Positions 28,557-37,769 are shown, counted from the first letter of the stretch. The stretch is 64,000 nt of DNA from Serratia marcescens (GCA_015548865.1 JADMXW010000001.1:1-64000); one strand, 5' to 3'. The notes: generated from the letters alone by a model not told the origin. Made by a program: numbers and translations.

Positions 28557-30482
28557 ATGAAGGGTAACATGGGGCGTTGGGCGCGTATTGCCATCCTGTG
28601 TCTGGCTGGGGTTGCAAGCTCAGCCATGGCGGATACGCTGGATGCCCAACGCCAGCGCTATCAGCAAGTTAAACAGGCCTGGGACAATAACCAGATGGAT
28701 ACTGTGCAGGCGTTGATGCCCACCCTGCGCGATTATCCACTCTATCCTTACCTGGAATACCGTGCGTTAACGCAATCGCTGGGGCAGGTAAGCAGCAGCG
28801 AAGTAAGCGCATTCATGGCGCGTTATCCAACGCTGCCTCCTGCACGTAACCTGAAATCCCTGTTTGTGAATGAGCTAGCCCGCCGTGAGGATTGGGCGGG
28901 GCTGTTAGCGTTTGCACCAACGTCTCCCAAACCGGTTGCAGCGCACTGTAATCACGTCTATGCCCGCTTCGCAACGGGGCAGCGTCAGGGCGTGTGGGAT
29001 GAAGCAAAGGCCATCTGGCTGACGGGACGTTCCCTGCCAACCACCTGCGATAAGTTGTTTGCCGTATGGGAAGCAGCAGGTGAGAAAACGCCGATCACCG
29101 TACTGGAGCGCATTCGGCTGGCAATGAACGAGGGTGGCTATGGGTTGGTGAGCTATCTGGTGAAACAGCTTCCCCCTGATTACCGCACTATCAGTGATGC
29201 ACTGATGAAATTGCAAAACGACCCCAAAACGGTAGAGCGCTTTGCTCGTAGCGTGGGACCAACAGATTTTACGCGCAATGCAACGCTGGTCGCATTCCGC
29301 CAACTGGCCCGGCAGGATGAAGAGGGCGCCCGTGCGCTTATCAGCGTATTGGTTCGATTGCAAAAGATGAGTGAGGCCGATCGTCGCGAGATGGAAGAAG
29401 TGGTGGCCTGGCGTTGGATGGGGACAGGGGCGACGCCAGAACAGGCCGCCTGGCGAGATGCCGTGGCACAACGCAGCCAATCAACCACTCTGCTGGAGCG
29501 CAGAGTCCGCATGGCACTTGGTGAGGGGGATAAAGCGGGTCTGCGCTTTTGGCTCGCTAAACTTCCGGCTGATGCGCTACAGAAAGATGAATGGCGCTAC
29601 TGGCAAGCCATGTTGCTGATTGATAACGGGCAGCGTCAGGATGGAGAAGCCATACTGCGATCGCTGATGCAGGCACGTGGGTTCTATCCGATGGTTGCCG
29701 CGCAGAAGCTAGGTATCCCTTACCCCTTGACGATTACGTCGTCCACCCCAGATAAAACCCTGGCGCAACGACCAGAAATTGCGCGCGTGCGTGAGCTCAT
29801 GTATTGGGGGATGGACAATCTTGCACGCAGTGAATGGGGAGAACTGGTAGCAAACAGTGATAAGCCCCGACAGGGCGCGTTGGCGCGTTACGCTTTCGAT
29901 CAAGGATGGGCCGATCTCAGTGTGCAGGCGACCATTGTCGCTAAACTGTGGGACAATCTGGAAGAACGGTTTCCGCTGGCATGGCGTGACACCTTCCAGA
30001 GAATGACGCAGGGGCGCGCTATCACGCAAAGCTATGCAATGGCGATTGCTCGTCAGGAAAGTGCCTGGAATCCTCAAGCGCGCTCTCCTGTAGGCGCGTC
30101 TGGGTTGATGCAGCTGATGCCTGCCACCGCGCAGCATACAGCGAAGAAGAGCAATGTGAGCGGCTATGTGAACAGCAGCCAGTTGTTCGATCCTGAAACC
30201 AATATTCTGTTGGGCACCACCTATCTGGATGACGTCTACCAAACCTTCAATAACAACCGCATTCTTGCCAGTGCAGCCTATAACGCCGGGCCTTCACGCG
30301 TGAACACCTGGTTGAAAAACAGCGCTGGGCGTATCGATCCGATTGCGTTTATTGAAAGTATTCCGTTTACAGAAACGCGTGGCTATGTGAAAAACGTGCT
30401 GGCCTACGATGCATTCTATCGCTACTTTTTGCATCAGAATGACAGCGTATTGACGCCAACAGAATGGGGACAGCGTTATTAG
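28557..30482 (+). CDS. slt: soluble lytic murein transglycosylase Slt70
   Basis: Periplasmic enzyme of 641 residues that cleaves peptidoglycan glycan strands to 1,6-anhydro-muropeptides. A signal peptide (hydrophobic core IAILCLAGVASSAMA) precedes the mature DTLDAQRQRY. The superhelical U and L domains occupy most of the length, and the C-terminal goose-lysozyme-like domain holds the catalytic glutamate E501 in ARQESAWNP, followed by GASGLMQLMP and AYNAGPSRVNTW. The start at 28557 has GAGGTGG upstream; an ATG at 28524 would add 11 residues before the signal peptide. Confidence 0.97.
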   Translation: MKGNMGRWARIAILCLAGVASSAMADTLDAQRQRYQQVKQAWDNNQMDTVQALMPTLRDYPLYPYLEYRALTQSLGQVSSSEVSAFMARYPTLPPARNLKSLFVNELARREDWAGLLAFAPTSPKPVAAHCNHVYARFATGQRQGVWDEAKAIWLTGRSLPTTCDKLFAVWEAAGEKTPITVLERIRLAMNEGGYGLVSYLVKQLPPDYRTISDALMKLQNDPKTVERFARSVGPTDFTRNATLVAFRQLARQDEEGARALISVLVRLQKMSEADRREMEEVVAWRWMGTGATPEQAAWRDAVAQRSQSTTLLERRVRMALGEGDKAGLRFWLAKLPADALQKDEWRYWQAMLLIDNGQRQDGEAILRSLMQARGFYPMVAAQKLGIPYPLTITSSTPDKTLAQRPEIARVRELMYWGMDNLARSEWGELVANSDKPRQGALARYAFDQGWADLSVQATIVAKLWDNLEERFPLAWRDTFQRMTQGRAITQSYAMAIARQESAWNPQARSPVGASGLMQLMPATAQHTAKKSNVSGYVNSSQLFDPETNILLGTTYLDDVYQTFNNNRILASAAYNAGPSRVNTWLKNSAGRIDPIAFIESIPFTETRGYVKNVLAYDAFYRYFLHQNDSVLTPTEWGQRY

Positions 30483-30552
30483 ATTTTGCACTGCCGACGC
30501 GATTTTTCGTGCACGATATCGGTGATTTCCCAATGATTATGCTATGCTGCTG

Positions 30553-30568
30553 TACTCGTTAACGAGTA
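30553..30568. promoter_or_regulatory. TrpR operator (autoregulation of trpR)
   Basis: A perfect 16-bp palindrome TACTCGTTAACGAGTA stands 13 bases before the trpR start and overlaps the promoter region (TATGCT at 30538 and 30543). It fits the known trp operator shape and the known autorepression of trpR. Confidence 0.9.
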
Positions 30569-30580
30569 TGGCAGCCCGCT

Positions 30581-30910
30581 ATGACCCCTTTATCACATAC
30601 CGATCCTGCGCTTTCCGAACACGGCAATGAAGATTGGCTCAAATTTGTCGAACTGCTAAAACTCTCCGTGGGGGAAGATCTGCATCACCCTCTGTTGCAA
30701 CTGCTGTTGACACCGGACGAACGCACGGCACTTGCTACGCGTGTGCGCATTATTCAGGAGTTGATGCGAGGAGAGATGAGTCAGCGTGAATTGAAGAATG
30801 AACTGGGTGCCGGTATTGCGACCATCACACGCGGCTCCAACAGTTTAAAAGCAGCGCCGCCAGCGCTGAAGCAGTGGCTGGAAACACAACTGTTGCCTGA
30901 TCAAAAATAG
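30581..30910 (+). CDS. trpR: trp operon repressor
   Basis: Tryptophan-activated DNA-binding protein of 109 residues (E. coli 108). The HTH segment [20 protein letters not shown] is practically unchanged, as are LTPDERTAL and RVRIIQEL around the corepressor pocket. The N-terminal 15 residues vary, as usual. An operator overlaps its own promoter. It follows slt and is convergent with yjjX, as in E. coli. Confidence 0.98.
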   Translation: MTPLSHTDPALSEHGNEDWLKFVELLKLSVGEDLHHPLLQLLLTPDERTALATRVRIIQELMRGEMSQRELKNELGAGIATITRGSNSLKAAPPALKQWLETQLLPDQK

Positions 30911-30931
30911 ATACGTGGAACGTCGCAGGTG

Positions 30932-30954
30932 TTAAGGGGCATCGCGCCCCTTAA
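30932..30954. terminator. bidirectional stem-loop between trpR and yjjX
   Basis: A 9-bp perfect stem TTAAGGGGC/GCCCCTTAA with a 5-base loop lies between the two convergent genes, 5 bases from the yjjX stop. T-rich flanks are weak. Confidence 0.6.
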
Positions 30955-30959
30955 ACGGG

Positions 30960-31484
30960 TTAGCTCGGTTGGCTATAAATGGGGTTGTGGAAGGGCACCA
31001 ACGCCAACAACAGTGCCTGATAATAGACGCTGGTGCGCGTCAGTTTACCGTCGGTGAACACGCCAATCGCACCGCCCTGGCGTTTAATGTCCTGAATGCC
31101 GGTCAAACGTGCCATTTCGTCTCCCAGTTCTCTTCCTTCCTTAATTCCTTGTAATATACTTTCCGGCAGCACCAGGCTGGCGGAGCGTGATTCACCACGC
31201 AGATGTGGGTTTTCAATCACCATCCAGGCAAAGGTCATGCTCTCTTCAATGCCAGCTTCAACGCCGACCCAGAAATTGGCCTCGGGCCGAACCTGACGGG
31301 CACGCATAACGCGGTTGCGGGCACCGGTACGTGTTTCGGTGGAACCCAAGGGCTGATGAGAAACGCCGCTGTCGACATCAACACTTTCGATGCGACAGTT
31401 TTCTTCGCCAAAGACATCCGTGAATGCGAGTGTAATAGCCTTAATTTTTGCCGGGTTGGTAGTGGCAGCGACAACATGGTACAT
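30960..31484 (-). CDS. yjjX: inosine/xanthosine triphosphatase YjjX
   Basis: House-cleaning nucleotidase of 174 residues that hydrolyses ITP and XTP. The Maf/Ham1-like N-terminus [16 protein letters not shown], the region [15 protein letters not shown] and [10 protein letters not shown] are family marks. Convergent with trpR and divergent from gpmB with 51 bases between starts. Confidence 0.95.
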   Translation of the reverse strand: MYHVVAATTNPAKIKAITLAFTDVFGEENCRIESVDVDSGVSHQPLGSTETRTGARNRVMRARQVRPEANFWVGVEAGIEESMTFAWMVIENPHLRGESRSASLVLPESILQGIKEGRELGDEMARLTGIQDIKRQGGAIGVFTDGKLTRTSVYYQALLLALVPFHNPIYSQPS

Positions 31485-31535
31485 AACGGTTCATACTCTT
31501 TTAGTTAATTTGATGCAGTATAATGGAAAAAAGCG

Positions 31536-32186
31536 ATGTTACAGGTATATCTTGTTCGCCACGGTGAAACGGAATGGAACGTGGCTCGGCGTATTCAGGG
31601 ACAATCTGACAGTCGGTTGACCGCGCAAGGCGAGCAGCAGGCCTATCAGGTTGCGAATCGTGTTAAAACGCTAGGCATCACGCATATCTTTACTAGCGAT
31701 TTAGGGAGGACGCGCCGCACTGCAGAGATTATTGCGCAGTCTTGCCGCTACTGTGAAGTGGTCGAAGACCCTAATTTGCGTGAGTTGAATATGGGCGTGC
31801 TGGAAATGCGCGACATCGATACTCTCAGCCCGCAAGAGGAAGCATGGCGTAAACAACTGGTGGATGGCACACCGAATGGCCGCATTCCTGAAGGAGAATC
31901 CATGGCGGAGATGGCAACGCGTATGCACAAGGTGCTCGATCGCTGCCTGGCACTGCCGTCCGGCAGTCGTCCGTTGTTGGTCAGTCACGGAATGGCCCTC
32001 GGTTGCTTGCTGAGCACCATTCTTGGGCTGCCTGCCAGCGCAGAGCGCCGCTTGCGGTTGCGTAACTGTTCGCTCTCCCGCATCGATTATCAGCAGAGTC
32101 CGTGGTTGGCATCCGGCTGGGTCGTTGAAACGGCCGGGGATGTTTCTCATCTTGATACCCCGGCATTGGATGAACTCCAGCGTTAA
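31536..32186 (+). CDS. gpmB: phosphoglycerate mutase-like phosphatase GpmB
   Basis: Histidine-phosphatase superfamily member of 216 residues. The catalytic motif LVRHGETEWN is at 6-15, and the second histidine lies in LLVSHGMALG. E. coli GpmB shows phosphatase rather than strong mutase activity, so the glycolytic name should be read with care. Position between yjjX and rob is standard. Confidence 0.95.
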   Translation: MLQVYLVRHGETEWNVARRIQGQSDSRLTAQGEQQAYQVANRVKTLGITHIFTSDLGRTRRTAEIIAQSCRYCEVVEDPNLRELNMGVLEMRDIDTLSPQEEAWRKQLVDGTPNGRIPEGESMAEMATRMHKVLDRCLALPSGSRPLLVSHGMALGCLLSTILGLPASAERRLRLRNCSLSRIDYQQSPWLASGWVVETAGDVSHLDTPALDELQR

Positions 32187-32198
32187 CGGTGTGGGCGC

Positions 32199-33065
32199 TT
32201 AGCGACGGATAGGGATCAGGTATTCGCAGCGGATCACTTTCGGTGGTCCGTCTTCTTTCGTCCCTTGTGGGGTGAAACGCTCTGCATCGCAGCCATCACG
32301 GCGCGTCAGCTCGAAGGTTGGCAGGCAGGTGTCATACAGACTGATAATGAAATCCTGTAGCTCGTCAGTGGGGCCTTCATAGACGAACAACGCGTACTCA
32401 CCGCCGGGTAATGTAATGGGTTCGCCGGGGTGCACCCCCTCAGGGACATGCTCTGGCTCCACGGCAGTGGTATAGAGCACATCATGTTCGTCTTCTTTAT
32501 CCTTGCTCGGGCGGGCATGATGCAAACCATACAGCAAGGGGGGAATACATTTAGCTTCGCCAAGATACTGACGCCAGAAATGCACGCGCATTTCCGTACG
32601 GAAATTACATATCTGTTCCAGAGAACAGTTACAGTTTTGCGTGACACCCACGAGCTGCGTGTCCGGCAGCGTGACAAACTCGGGCTGTGGCAGCGTAAAT
32701 TCACCCAAGCGTAATGGAGGGCGAATACCATAAGTGTTCCACTCTTCGGCGCGGCGGTAGGAAGCGGGCGTCTGCGCAAATTGCTTTTTAAAGGCGCGAG
32801 TGAACGTCTGCTGTGAATCGAAGCGGTATTGCAGCGCGATATCGAGGATTGGCCTGCCGGTCATACAAAGTGCCATGGCGGCCTTTGTCAGACGACGAGC
32901 GCGAATATACGCGCCAATAGCGTGCCCGGTGACATCCTTGAACATGCGTTGCAAGTGCCATTTAGAGTAGCCAGCTTTTGCTGCCACGTTGTCCAGCGAC
33001 AGTGGTTGGTCAAGGTGATTTTCCAGCCAATTTAGCAGGTCACGTATGATACTTGCTTGATCCAT
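32199..33065 (-). CDS. rob: right-origin-binding transcriptional activator Rob (AraC/XylS family)
   Basis: Activator of the mar/sox/rob regulon, 288 residues (E. coli 289). The N-terminal AraC-type double HTH (residues 8-105, AAKAGYSKWHLQRMFKDVTG) is nearly identical to E. coli, and the C-terminal GyrI-like ligand domain follows. The start is at 33065 (MDQASIIRDLLNWLE); the frame is open 10 codons further. It regulates efflux, porin and oxidative-stress genes in response to bile salts and fatty acids in E. coli. Confidence 0.96.
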   Translation of the reverse strand: MDQASIIRDLLNWLENHLDQPLSLDNVAAKAGYSKWHLQRMFKDVTGHAIGAYIRARRLTKAAMALCMTGRPILDIALQYRFDSQQTFTRAFKKQFAQTPASYRRAEEWNTYGIRPPLRLGEFTLPQPEFVTLPDTQLVGVTQNCNCSLEQICNFRTEMRVHFWRQYLGEAKCIPPLLYGLHHARPSKDKEDEHDVLYTTAVEPEHVPEGVHPGEPITLPGGEYALFVYEGPTDELQDFIISLYDTCLPTFELTRRDGCDAERFTPQGTKEDGPPKVIRCEYLIPIRR

Positions 33066-33273
33066 AGAACATCCTCGATAGAACACACAAAGCATGAAGC
33101 GTATAGAGATCAGGCATCATAGCAATTTTTTGCCGTTGTCACCGCTTAAGATTTTTGAATAATTTAAACAAACAATCAGGTGAAATCTGTATATTTTGGT
33201 CATATATCTAGTAAGCGTATCGTCCGGGGGGAAAATCCCCCTGTAACTTGTTTCCAGACAGAGAAAAATTTCG

Positions 33274-33756
33274 ATGAAAAACGCATTAATCATGGGAGCC
33301 TGCTTTGCGTTGCTGACCGTGGGTAGCGTCGCTAAGGCGGAACAGATTGGTTCTGTAGATACGGTTTTCAAACTGCTGGGGCCGGATCATAAAATTGTGG
33401 TAGAAGCCTTTGATGATCCTGATGTTACCAACGTTACCTGCTATTTGAGCCGTGCCAAAACTGGCGGTATTAAAGGTGGACTGGGCCTGGCAGAAGATAC
33501 CTCTGATGCGGCAATCTCCTGCCAGCAGGTAGGGCCGATTACGCTATCGGACAAGGTCAAGAAAAGCGGTGATGGTGGCAGCGTGGTGTTTCAGAAGCGC
33601 ACTTCACTGGTGTTCAAAAAACTTCAGGTGGTCCGTTTCTATGATGAGAAACGCAACGCGTTGGTCTACCTGACCTACTCGGATCGTTTGGTGGATGGCT
33701 CACCGAAAAACGCCCTGAGCGCGGTGCCGATCATTCCCTGGGGCAAGAGCGAGTAG
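33274..33756 (+). CDS. creA: CreA family protein
   Basis: Small secreted protein of 160 residues with a signal peptide ([20 protein letters not shown], cleavage near AKA|EQIG). CreA is conserved beside rob in enterobacteria; its function is unknown. The usual creBCD genes do not follow here: after the terminator an unrelated accessory region begins. Confidence 0.95.
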   Translation: MKNALIMGACFALLTVGSVAKAEQIGSVDTVFKLLGPDHKIVVEAFDDPDVTNVTCYLSRAKTGGIKGGLGLAEDTSDAAISCQQVGPITLSDKVKKSGDGGSVVFQKRTSLVFKKLQVVRFYDEKRNALVYLTYSDRLVDGSPKNALSAVPIIPWGKSE

Positions 33757-33783
33757 TCTCTTAGGGAATACGCGCTGAGACAG

Positions 33784-33818
33784 AAAAAAGGCCGAGACCA
33801 GAGGGTTCGGCCTTTTTT
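33784..33818 (+). terminator. rho-independent terminator of creA
   Basis: A 12-bp stem AAAAAAGGCCGA/TCGGCCTTTTTT with an 11-base loop lies 28 bases after the creA stop. It is symmetric and can work on both strands. Confidence 0.92.
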
Positions 33819-33989
33819 GTTTGGCATAAACGTTCAGCGATGGAAATCCGTTGTGTGGCTAATGGTCTCTCTGTAACACCCTTTTGTGAGCCTGTTTGCA
33901 AGACACTCGATGCCACTTGCGCGTAAATGGACATTGTCAGATTATGCGGCGACTGATATGCCTCATCTTATCTTGAGCTAGCGTCTTAC

Positions 33990-34030
33990 AAACAAAAAAG
34001 GTCCGCATTATCTGCGAACCTTTTTTGTTT
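33990..34030. terminator. orphan strong terminator, possible small-RNA 3' end
   Basis: The inverted repeat AACAAAAAAGGT-C-CGCA / TGCG-A-ACCTTTTTTGTT with a 5-base loop is a textbook terminator, but no coding region ends upstream on the plus strand after the creA terminator. The 357-base gap 33757-34113 therefore contains either a short untranslated transcript ending here or the leftover end of a deleted gene. A TTGTCA at 33934 could be a -35, but its -10 is poor. Confidence 0.6.
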
Positions 34031-34113
34031 AACGCTTTCGATTGTCCTCGGGGGGAAGCATCACTGCTAACAAATCCCGCGGCTAGTGAAAATGAGTATA
34101 AGGATCTTTGCCG

Positions 34114-34776
34114 ATGTCGTCAAACAACATTAAGAACAGCCTTTCTCCTGCCAGAATCGGTGCATACGAAGCGGTTGTTGGCGGATTGGCAGGTGCCGTT
34201 CAGACTGAAAAAGCACTAAATCTGTATATGTGGAATGCTCAGGTCTCTTCAGCATTTCTAGTGCCACTTCATTTATGCGAAATCGTTACCAGAAATGCCA
34301 TCTCTGATGTGCTTGAAATCGTGTATGGGCCAAGATGGCCATGGTCAGTAGGATTCGAAAGAAGTCTTCCTAATCCTGTCTATGGATTTAAACCCAAAGA
34401 TGATTTGATGAGTGCACGTAGGAATCAATCTATAACAGGTAAAGTTATTCCTGAACTTAAGTTTGTATTCTGGCAAAAAATGCTAACAAGCAGATTTGAT
34501 CGCCGTCTTTGGCACAGTCATATTTCTACCGCATTTCCGAACACGATCCGCCTTGGTTTGAATCAAAATCAGTTAAGACAAAAACTCTATGATGATCTTG
34601 AAGATATAAGAATATTACGTAATCGCATAGCGCATCATGAACCTATTGTTCTGCGCAATTTACAGCATGATTTCAAGATAATTAAGCAGCTAATTGCATT
34701 CAGATGTGAATGCACTTCAGAATGGATGCAAAGCAATCAAATGCTACTTCCTTTACTCACACTTCAGCCTCGGTAG
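34114..34776 (+). CDS. Abi-like HEPN-domain protein
   Basis: Protein of 220 residues resembling Abi-family proteins related to phage abortive infection. The family pattern is visible: LYMWNAQVSSAFLVPLHLCE, then IVTRNAISDVL, GKVIPELKFVFWQKMLTSRF, LW...AFPN, and near the C-terminus LRNRIAHHEPI. The RNRIAH segment (about 169-174) is the R-X4-H motif of HEPN ribonucleases. Such proteins can act as RNA-cleaving toxins in phage defence; the activity here is inferred. The start ATG 34114 has AAGGA 9 bases upstream; a TTG two codons earlier is possible. The gene is AT-rich relative to creA and stands in the accessory island. Confidence 0.8.
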   Translation: MSSNNIKNSLSPARIGAYEAVVGGLAGAVQTEKALNLYMWNAQVSSAFLVPLHLCEIVTRNAISDVLEIVYGPRWPWSVGFERSLPNPVYGFKPKDDLMSARRNQSITGKVIPELKFVFWQKMLTSRFDRRLWHSHISTAFPNTIRLGLNQNQLRQKLYDDLEDIRILRNRIAHHEPIVLRNLQHDFKIIKQLIAFRCECTSEWMQSNQMLLPLLTLQPR

Positions 34777-34812
34777 TTTTATCGTTGGCTTCGCTCGTTA
34801 CTCGGCCCATTC

Positions 34813-35055
34813 ATGGGCCTCACCTCTCACGATGCCAATGAATCTCATCCTGCGGGCCAGCGCTTGCCGCCTTACTTGCACTATTGCGTTGCACTATCGC
34901 AACTTTTGATGGCTCAGGTTCTGCCGTCAGAAACGGAAAAAACGCTGACAGACTTACTGGCGGAACTGGCAGGGCATTTTGCTGCTGAACTCAGCGCGCC
35001 GCGCTGGGTGCGAACGGAAAACGGTATAAAAGAGATTGGCGAGAGGGGAGCCTGA
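34813..35055 (+). pseudogene. 3' fragment of the satellite-type gene found intact at 37770
   Basis: An open frame of 80 codons exists, but only its C-terminal part (from YCVALSQLL) matches the 153-residue protein at 37770. The N-terminal 25 codons are unrelated and have no ribosome site. It is best read as a truncated duplicate. It marks the left border of the qnr-MFS segment. The remaining bases of the 34777-35151 gap hold its terminator and the qnr promoter region. Confidence 0.75.
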
Positions 35056-35078
35056 GTTAAAAAAACAAAAGGCCGAAA
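34885..35078 (+). repeat. 194-bp direct repeat, left copy (truncated gene 3' end)
   Basis: This segment matches 38061-38254 at about 90 percent or better by eye, at a constant offset of 3176 bases with no gaps seen. It includes the last 56 codons or so of the gene at 37770 (LTDLLAELAGHFAAEL to the stop at 35055) and the start of its terminator. The upstream part of that gene is missing, so this copy is a broken 3' fragment. Confidence 0.9.
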
Positions 35079-35096
35079 TCTGAAGAATTTCGGTCT
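35068..35096 (+). terminator. terminator of the truncated copy
   Basis: The stem GACCGAAATT-type (GGCCGAAAT with AATTTCGGTC) has a short loop. It corresponds to the terminator after the intact copy (38245-38271) but has diverged in loop and tail. It isolates qnr from upstream transcription. Confidence 0.6.
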
Positions 35097-35151
35097 ATCA
35101 TCTGCGGGGCACCTTTAATGCACATAAGGCATAACCATCAGGGGTTAAACA

Positions 35152-35799
35152 ATGAATTCAACGATCTGCACAGAACAACAATTCGCGGGTAATGCACTGA
35201 CAGGGAATACCATTAGCGAATGTCGGTTCATCAATTGCGATTTCTCACGTGCAGACCTGACAGAAACCGTGTTCAAAAATTGCCATTTCTATGATGATGA
35301 AAGCCAGACTGGATGTGACTTTACACATTCGGTACTCAAGGAAGCGAGATTTATTGGGTGCGATTTGAGCCTGTGTAATTTCCGGTACGCAGACGCGTTT
35401 GGCATTGAGATCAGAGAGTGCCGCGCACAGGGTGCCGATTTCCGTAGCGCCAGTTTCATGAACAAAATTACAGAGCGAATTTGGTTTTGCAGTGCTTTCA
35501 TTATTAAATCAAATCTTAGCTATACTAACTTTTCAAAAGCCGTATTAGAGAAATGTGAACTGTGGGAAAACCGCTGGACGGCAGCAAATGTACTTGGTGC
35601 TTCCTTTATTGGATCAGATCTCTCTGGCGGGGAATTTAACGAGTTCGACTGGCGCTCAGCTAATTTTACATTTTGCGACCTCACCGGTGCTGAATTGGGG
35701 AACCTTAATATCAGGGATACCGAACTCGACGGCGTGAAGCTTGATATGAATCAGGCAGGTCAACTTCTGATGGATTTAGGGATTATTTTACAAGACTAG
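35152..35799 (+). CDS. qnr: Qnr-family pentapeptide-repeat protein
   Basis: Protein of 215 residues made of pentapeptide repeats (A/C-[DN]-[LF]-x-x) that fold into a right-handed beta-helix mimicking DNA and protect gyrase and topoisomerase IV from quinolones. Length and sequence agree with QnrB (214): loop A YDDESQTG with the hinge glycine G54, GIEIRECRAQGADFR, loop B region with WFCSA, NLSY-NFSK, LEKCELWENRW and GSDLSGGEF. From memory of QnrB the identity is well above half. No stop or frameshift is seen, so it should be functional. The ribosome site AGGGG is 7 bases upstream of ATG 35152. No LexA box, typical of qnrB, is seen. It stands inside direct repeats with a transporter, suggesting acquisition. 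Confidence 0.93.
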   Translation: MNSTICTEQQFAGNALTGNTISECRFINCDFSRADLTETVFKNCHFYDDESQTGCDFTHSVLKEARFIGCDLSLCNFRYADAFGIEIRECRAQGADFRSASFMNKITERIWFCSAFIIKSNLSYTNFSKAVLEKCELWENRWTAANVLGASFIGSDLSGGEFNEFDWRSANFTFCDLTGAELGNLNIRDTELDGVKLDMNQAGQLLMDLGIILQD

Positions 35800-35990
35800 A
35801 ACGGGTTTGATACTTCGCTGGTGAACGCGAATGAAAAAATGTTTATCCATGCGCTAAACCGTTGGCACTGACGTAGGGGCAGTCCATTGTCTATATTATC
35901 CATAGCGATTCAATATATACAACCTTACTGGATGTGTTATAAGGTTGATAAATAGTGAAAAGGAATTTCTGCAAAATATGGATTGGGATG

Positions 35991-37269
35991 ATGAAATTTA
36001 AAAAATTTGGTTTGTGTTTTTTTCTTCTCCAGACGGGGACATCATTAGGTCTGCTTTCTGGTCACATTTTCAGGCTAGCAATAGCGTGGTGGTGTCTTGA
36101 AGAAACACAATCCGCAGCAGTATTTTCGTCTGTTATAGCGCTTTCTGTCGCTACTGAAATATATTTTAAGCCATTCCTATTATTTTTCGGTGATTTCTTT
36201 AATCGTATCAAATTTATAATATTTTGCCAGGTAGCAATATTGGCGATAGTTATCTTTTTAAGTGCTGTTGAGCATTTTAACTTGCCAGCTATTGCGATTG
36301 GACTCGTTATTATCAGTGCAGTTATTTCTGTCCGTGAGCCAACTATTATGGGGCTGATCCCTGACGTTGTCCCCGAAGGAACGGTAACTCAAGCCATATC
36401 AAGTAGGACTGCAGTTAATTCTATAATGATGTTGTTAGGGCCAATACTTGCTACTCTGATGATTTCTATATTTTCGATAAAGTACGCATTTTATATTTCT
36501 GCTGTATTACTTGTTTTCTCCTGTTTAGTATTTATTCTTTTATCACGAAATTATTGTGCACCATTTCATAGCTCCACAGCAAACAAATCATGGTTTTCTA
36601 ATACCAAGGAAGCCTTCACATTAATTTTTTATGTTAGAACAGAACTATATATCGCACTGGTCTGTGCAATAATAAATTTCGTTATGTTTCCCTTTTTCTC
36701 CATAACGGTTCCCTATTGGATAAATTCCGAGTTGAAGCTTTCAGCTTTCTATCTCGGCGCATTTGAGTTTTTTTTGCATTAGGACTCATTATTGGTAGTC
36801 TTTATATAAACGATCTATTAAATAAATTGATAGGCCGTTTATATAATGTTTTTTTGGCTTTGTTTTACTTGGCAGTTGTGTTATGGCTATTGTCGCTACT
36901 AACAATATTTATTTTTCTATTTTGCTAGCTTTCTTTTGTGGTATGGCGTTTATTTTTATAAATGTTAATCTCAGTGCGCTGCGTTCTGCAGCAACACCAC
37001 GGGATTATCGTACAAGAATGAGTGCAATGGCAGTGTTTCTTTCAAGTATTGCTAATCCATTTGGTGCAGCTATTGCTGGCTGGTACATAAATTGGTTGGG
37101 TGTTATTCCTTTTACACTTGGCTCTGGCTTGGTAGTGATTTTAATTTCACCCATAATGTTATGTTCTTTACACCTCAGAAATGCCCTCTCGTTAAATGAA
37201 CTCGAGATGACCGGATACTATGAAAAAACTTATCCGGAGGCATTTTATAAGGAAAATAAAAATGGATAA
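35991..37269 (+). pseudogene. MFS drug-efflux-type transporter, interrupted by two frameshifts
   Basis: The combined protein resembles MFS exporters of the macrolide-efflux (Mef/DHA3) type: 12 membrane segments, FRLAIAWWCLEETQSA in the first, a REPTIMGLIPDVVPEG loop in the middle and SALRSAATPRDYRTRMSAM in the C-terminal half. The first frame stops at 36782 (275 codons when started at GTG 35955). Coding then continues in the second frame to about 36850 and in the third from about 36847 to 37269. Both breaks fall in T runs (36768-36775 and 36849-36855), and both are repaired by one extra T. Either the gene is decayed or phase-variable, or the T runs were under-called. The region is strikingly AT-rich compared with the chromosome. 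Start is probably ATG 35991. Confidence 0.8.
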
Positions 37270-37769
37270 AAGTCCTACAGGGACAACGCTAGAATTTTTG
37301 TTTGGGGTAGAAATATATCAAAATTTACTTGATAGCATTAACCATAATGAGTTTTATAAATGTTAATTGTAAATGGCTGTGCAAAAGAGGCTTGTTAAAA
37401 GAAGTCGGCCAGATCACGGTTTCCGCTGAATTTCAGTAAATATGATATGTTAAGGCGATACAACAGCGAGGGTTTTACGCACGGATAAAATTCCTTGCAG
37501 CCCATTACCGATAACGCTATCTTTTACCCGCGCCTGCAAATTCAGGCGTCGGGCTTGACCTCCTGAAAACACTTCATCGACGACACTAGCGCGTTTGCGC
37601 TTTTTTTGTGTCGTGCGCGCGGCTACATCTCAATGGTGGGCCGGGCGGGGGCGTCGCAAGACGCGCCGGTGTCGATGAGGCCGGTAAGGTCAACTCCGTC
37701 CGGTTCCACCACCCGTGAGATTGACCTCTCCGGTGGTGGTAATAAATATTACTCATCGGAGGCTGCCTT
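37270..37769 (+). other. leader region of a P4-type satellite remnant
   Basis: This 500-base gap begins AT-rich (end of the MFS segment, up to about 37385) and then becomes GC-rich. The second part carries CTACATCTCAATGGTGGGCC followed by a frame reading ISMVGRAGASQDAPVSM (frame from 37606). I associate this with the ash (Phage_ASH) leader segment found before small genes in P4-like satellites and related prophages. No integrase or attachment site is visible, so only a remnant remains. The identification rests on pattern memory. Confidence 0.5.

Noticed and set aside
35056-35151. LexA box upstream of qnr, as in qnrB
   Set aside because: No CTG-N10-CAG arrangement with the right spacing was found; TTAAAAAAACA resembles only half of it.
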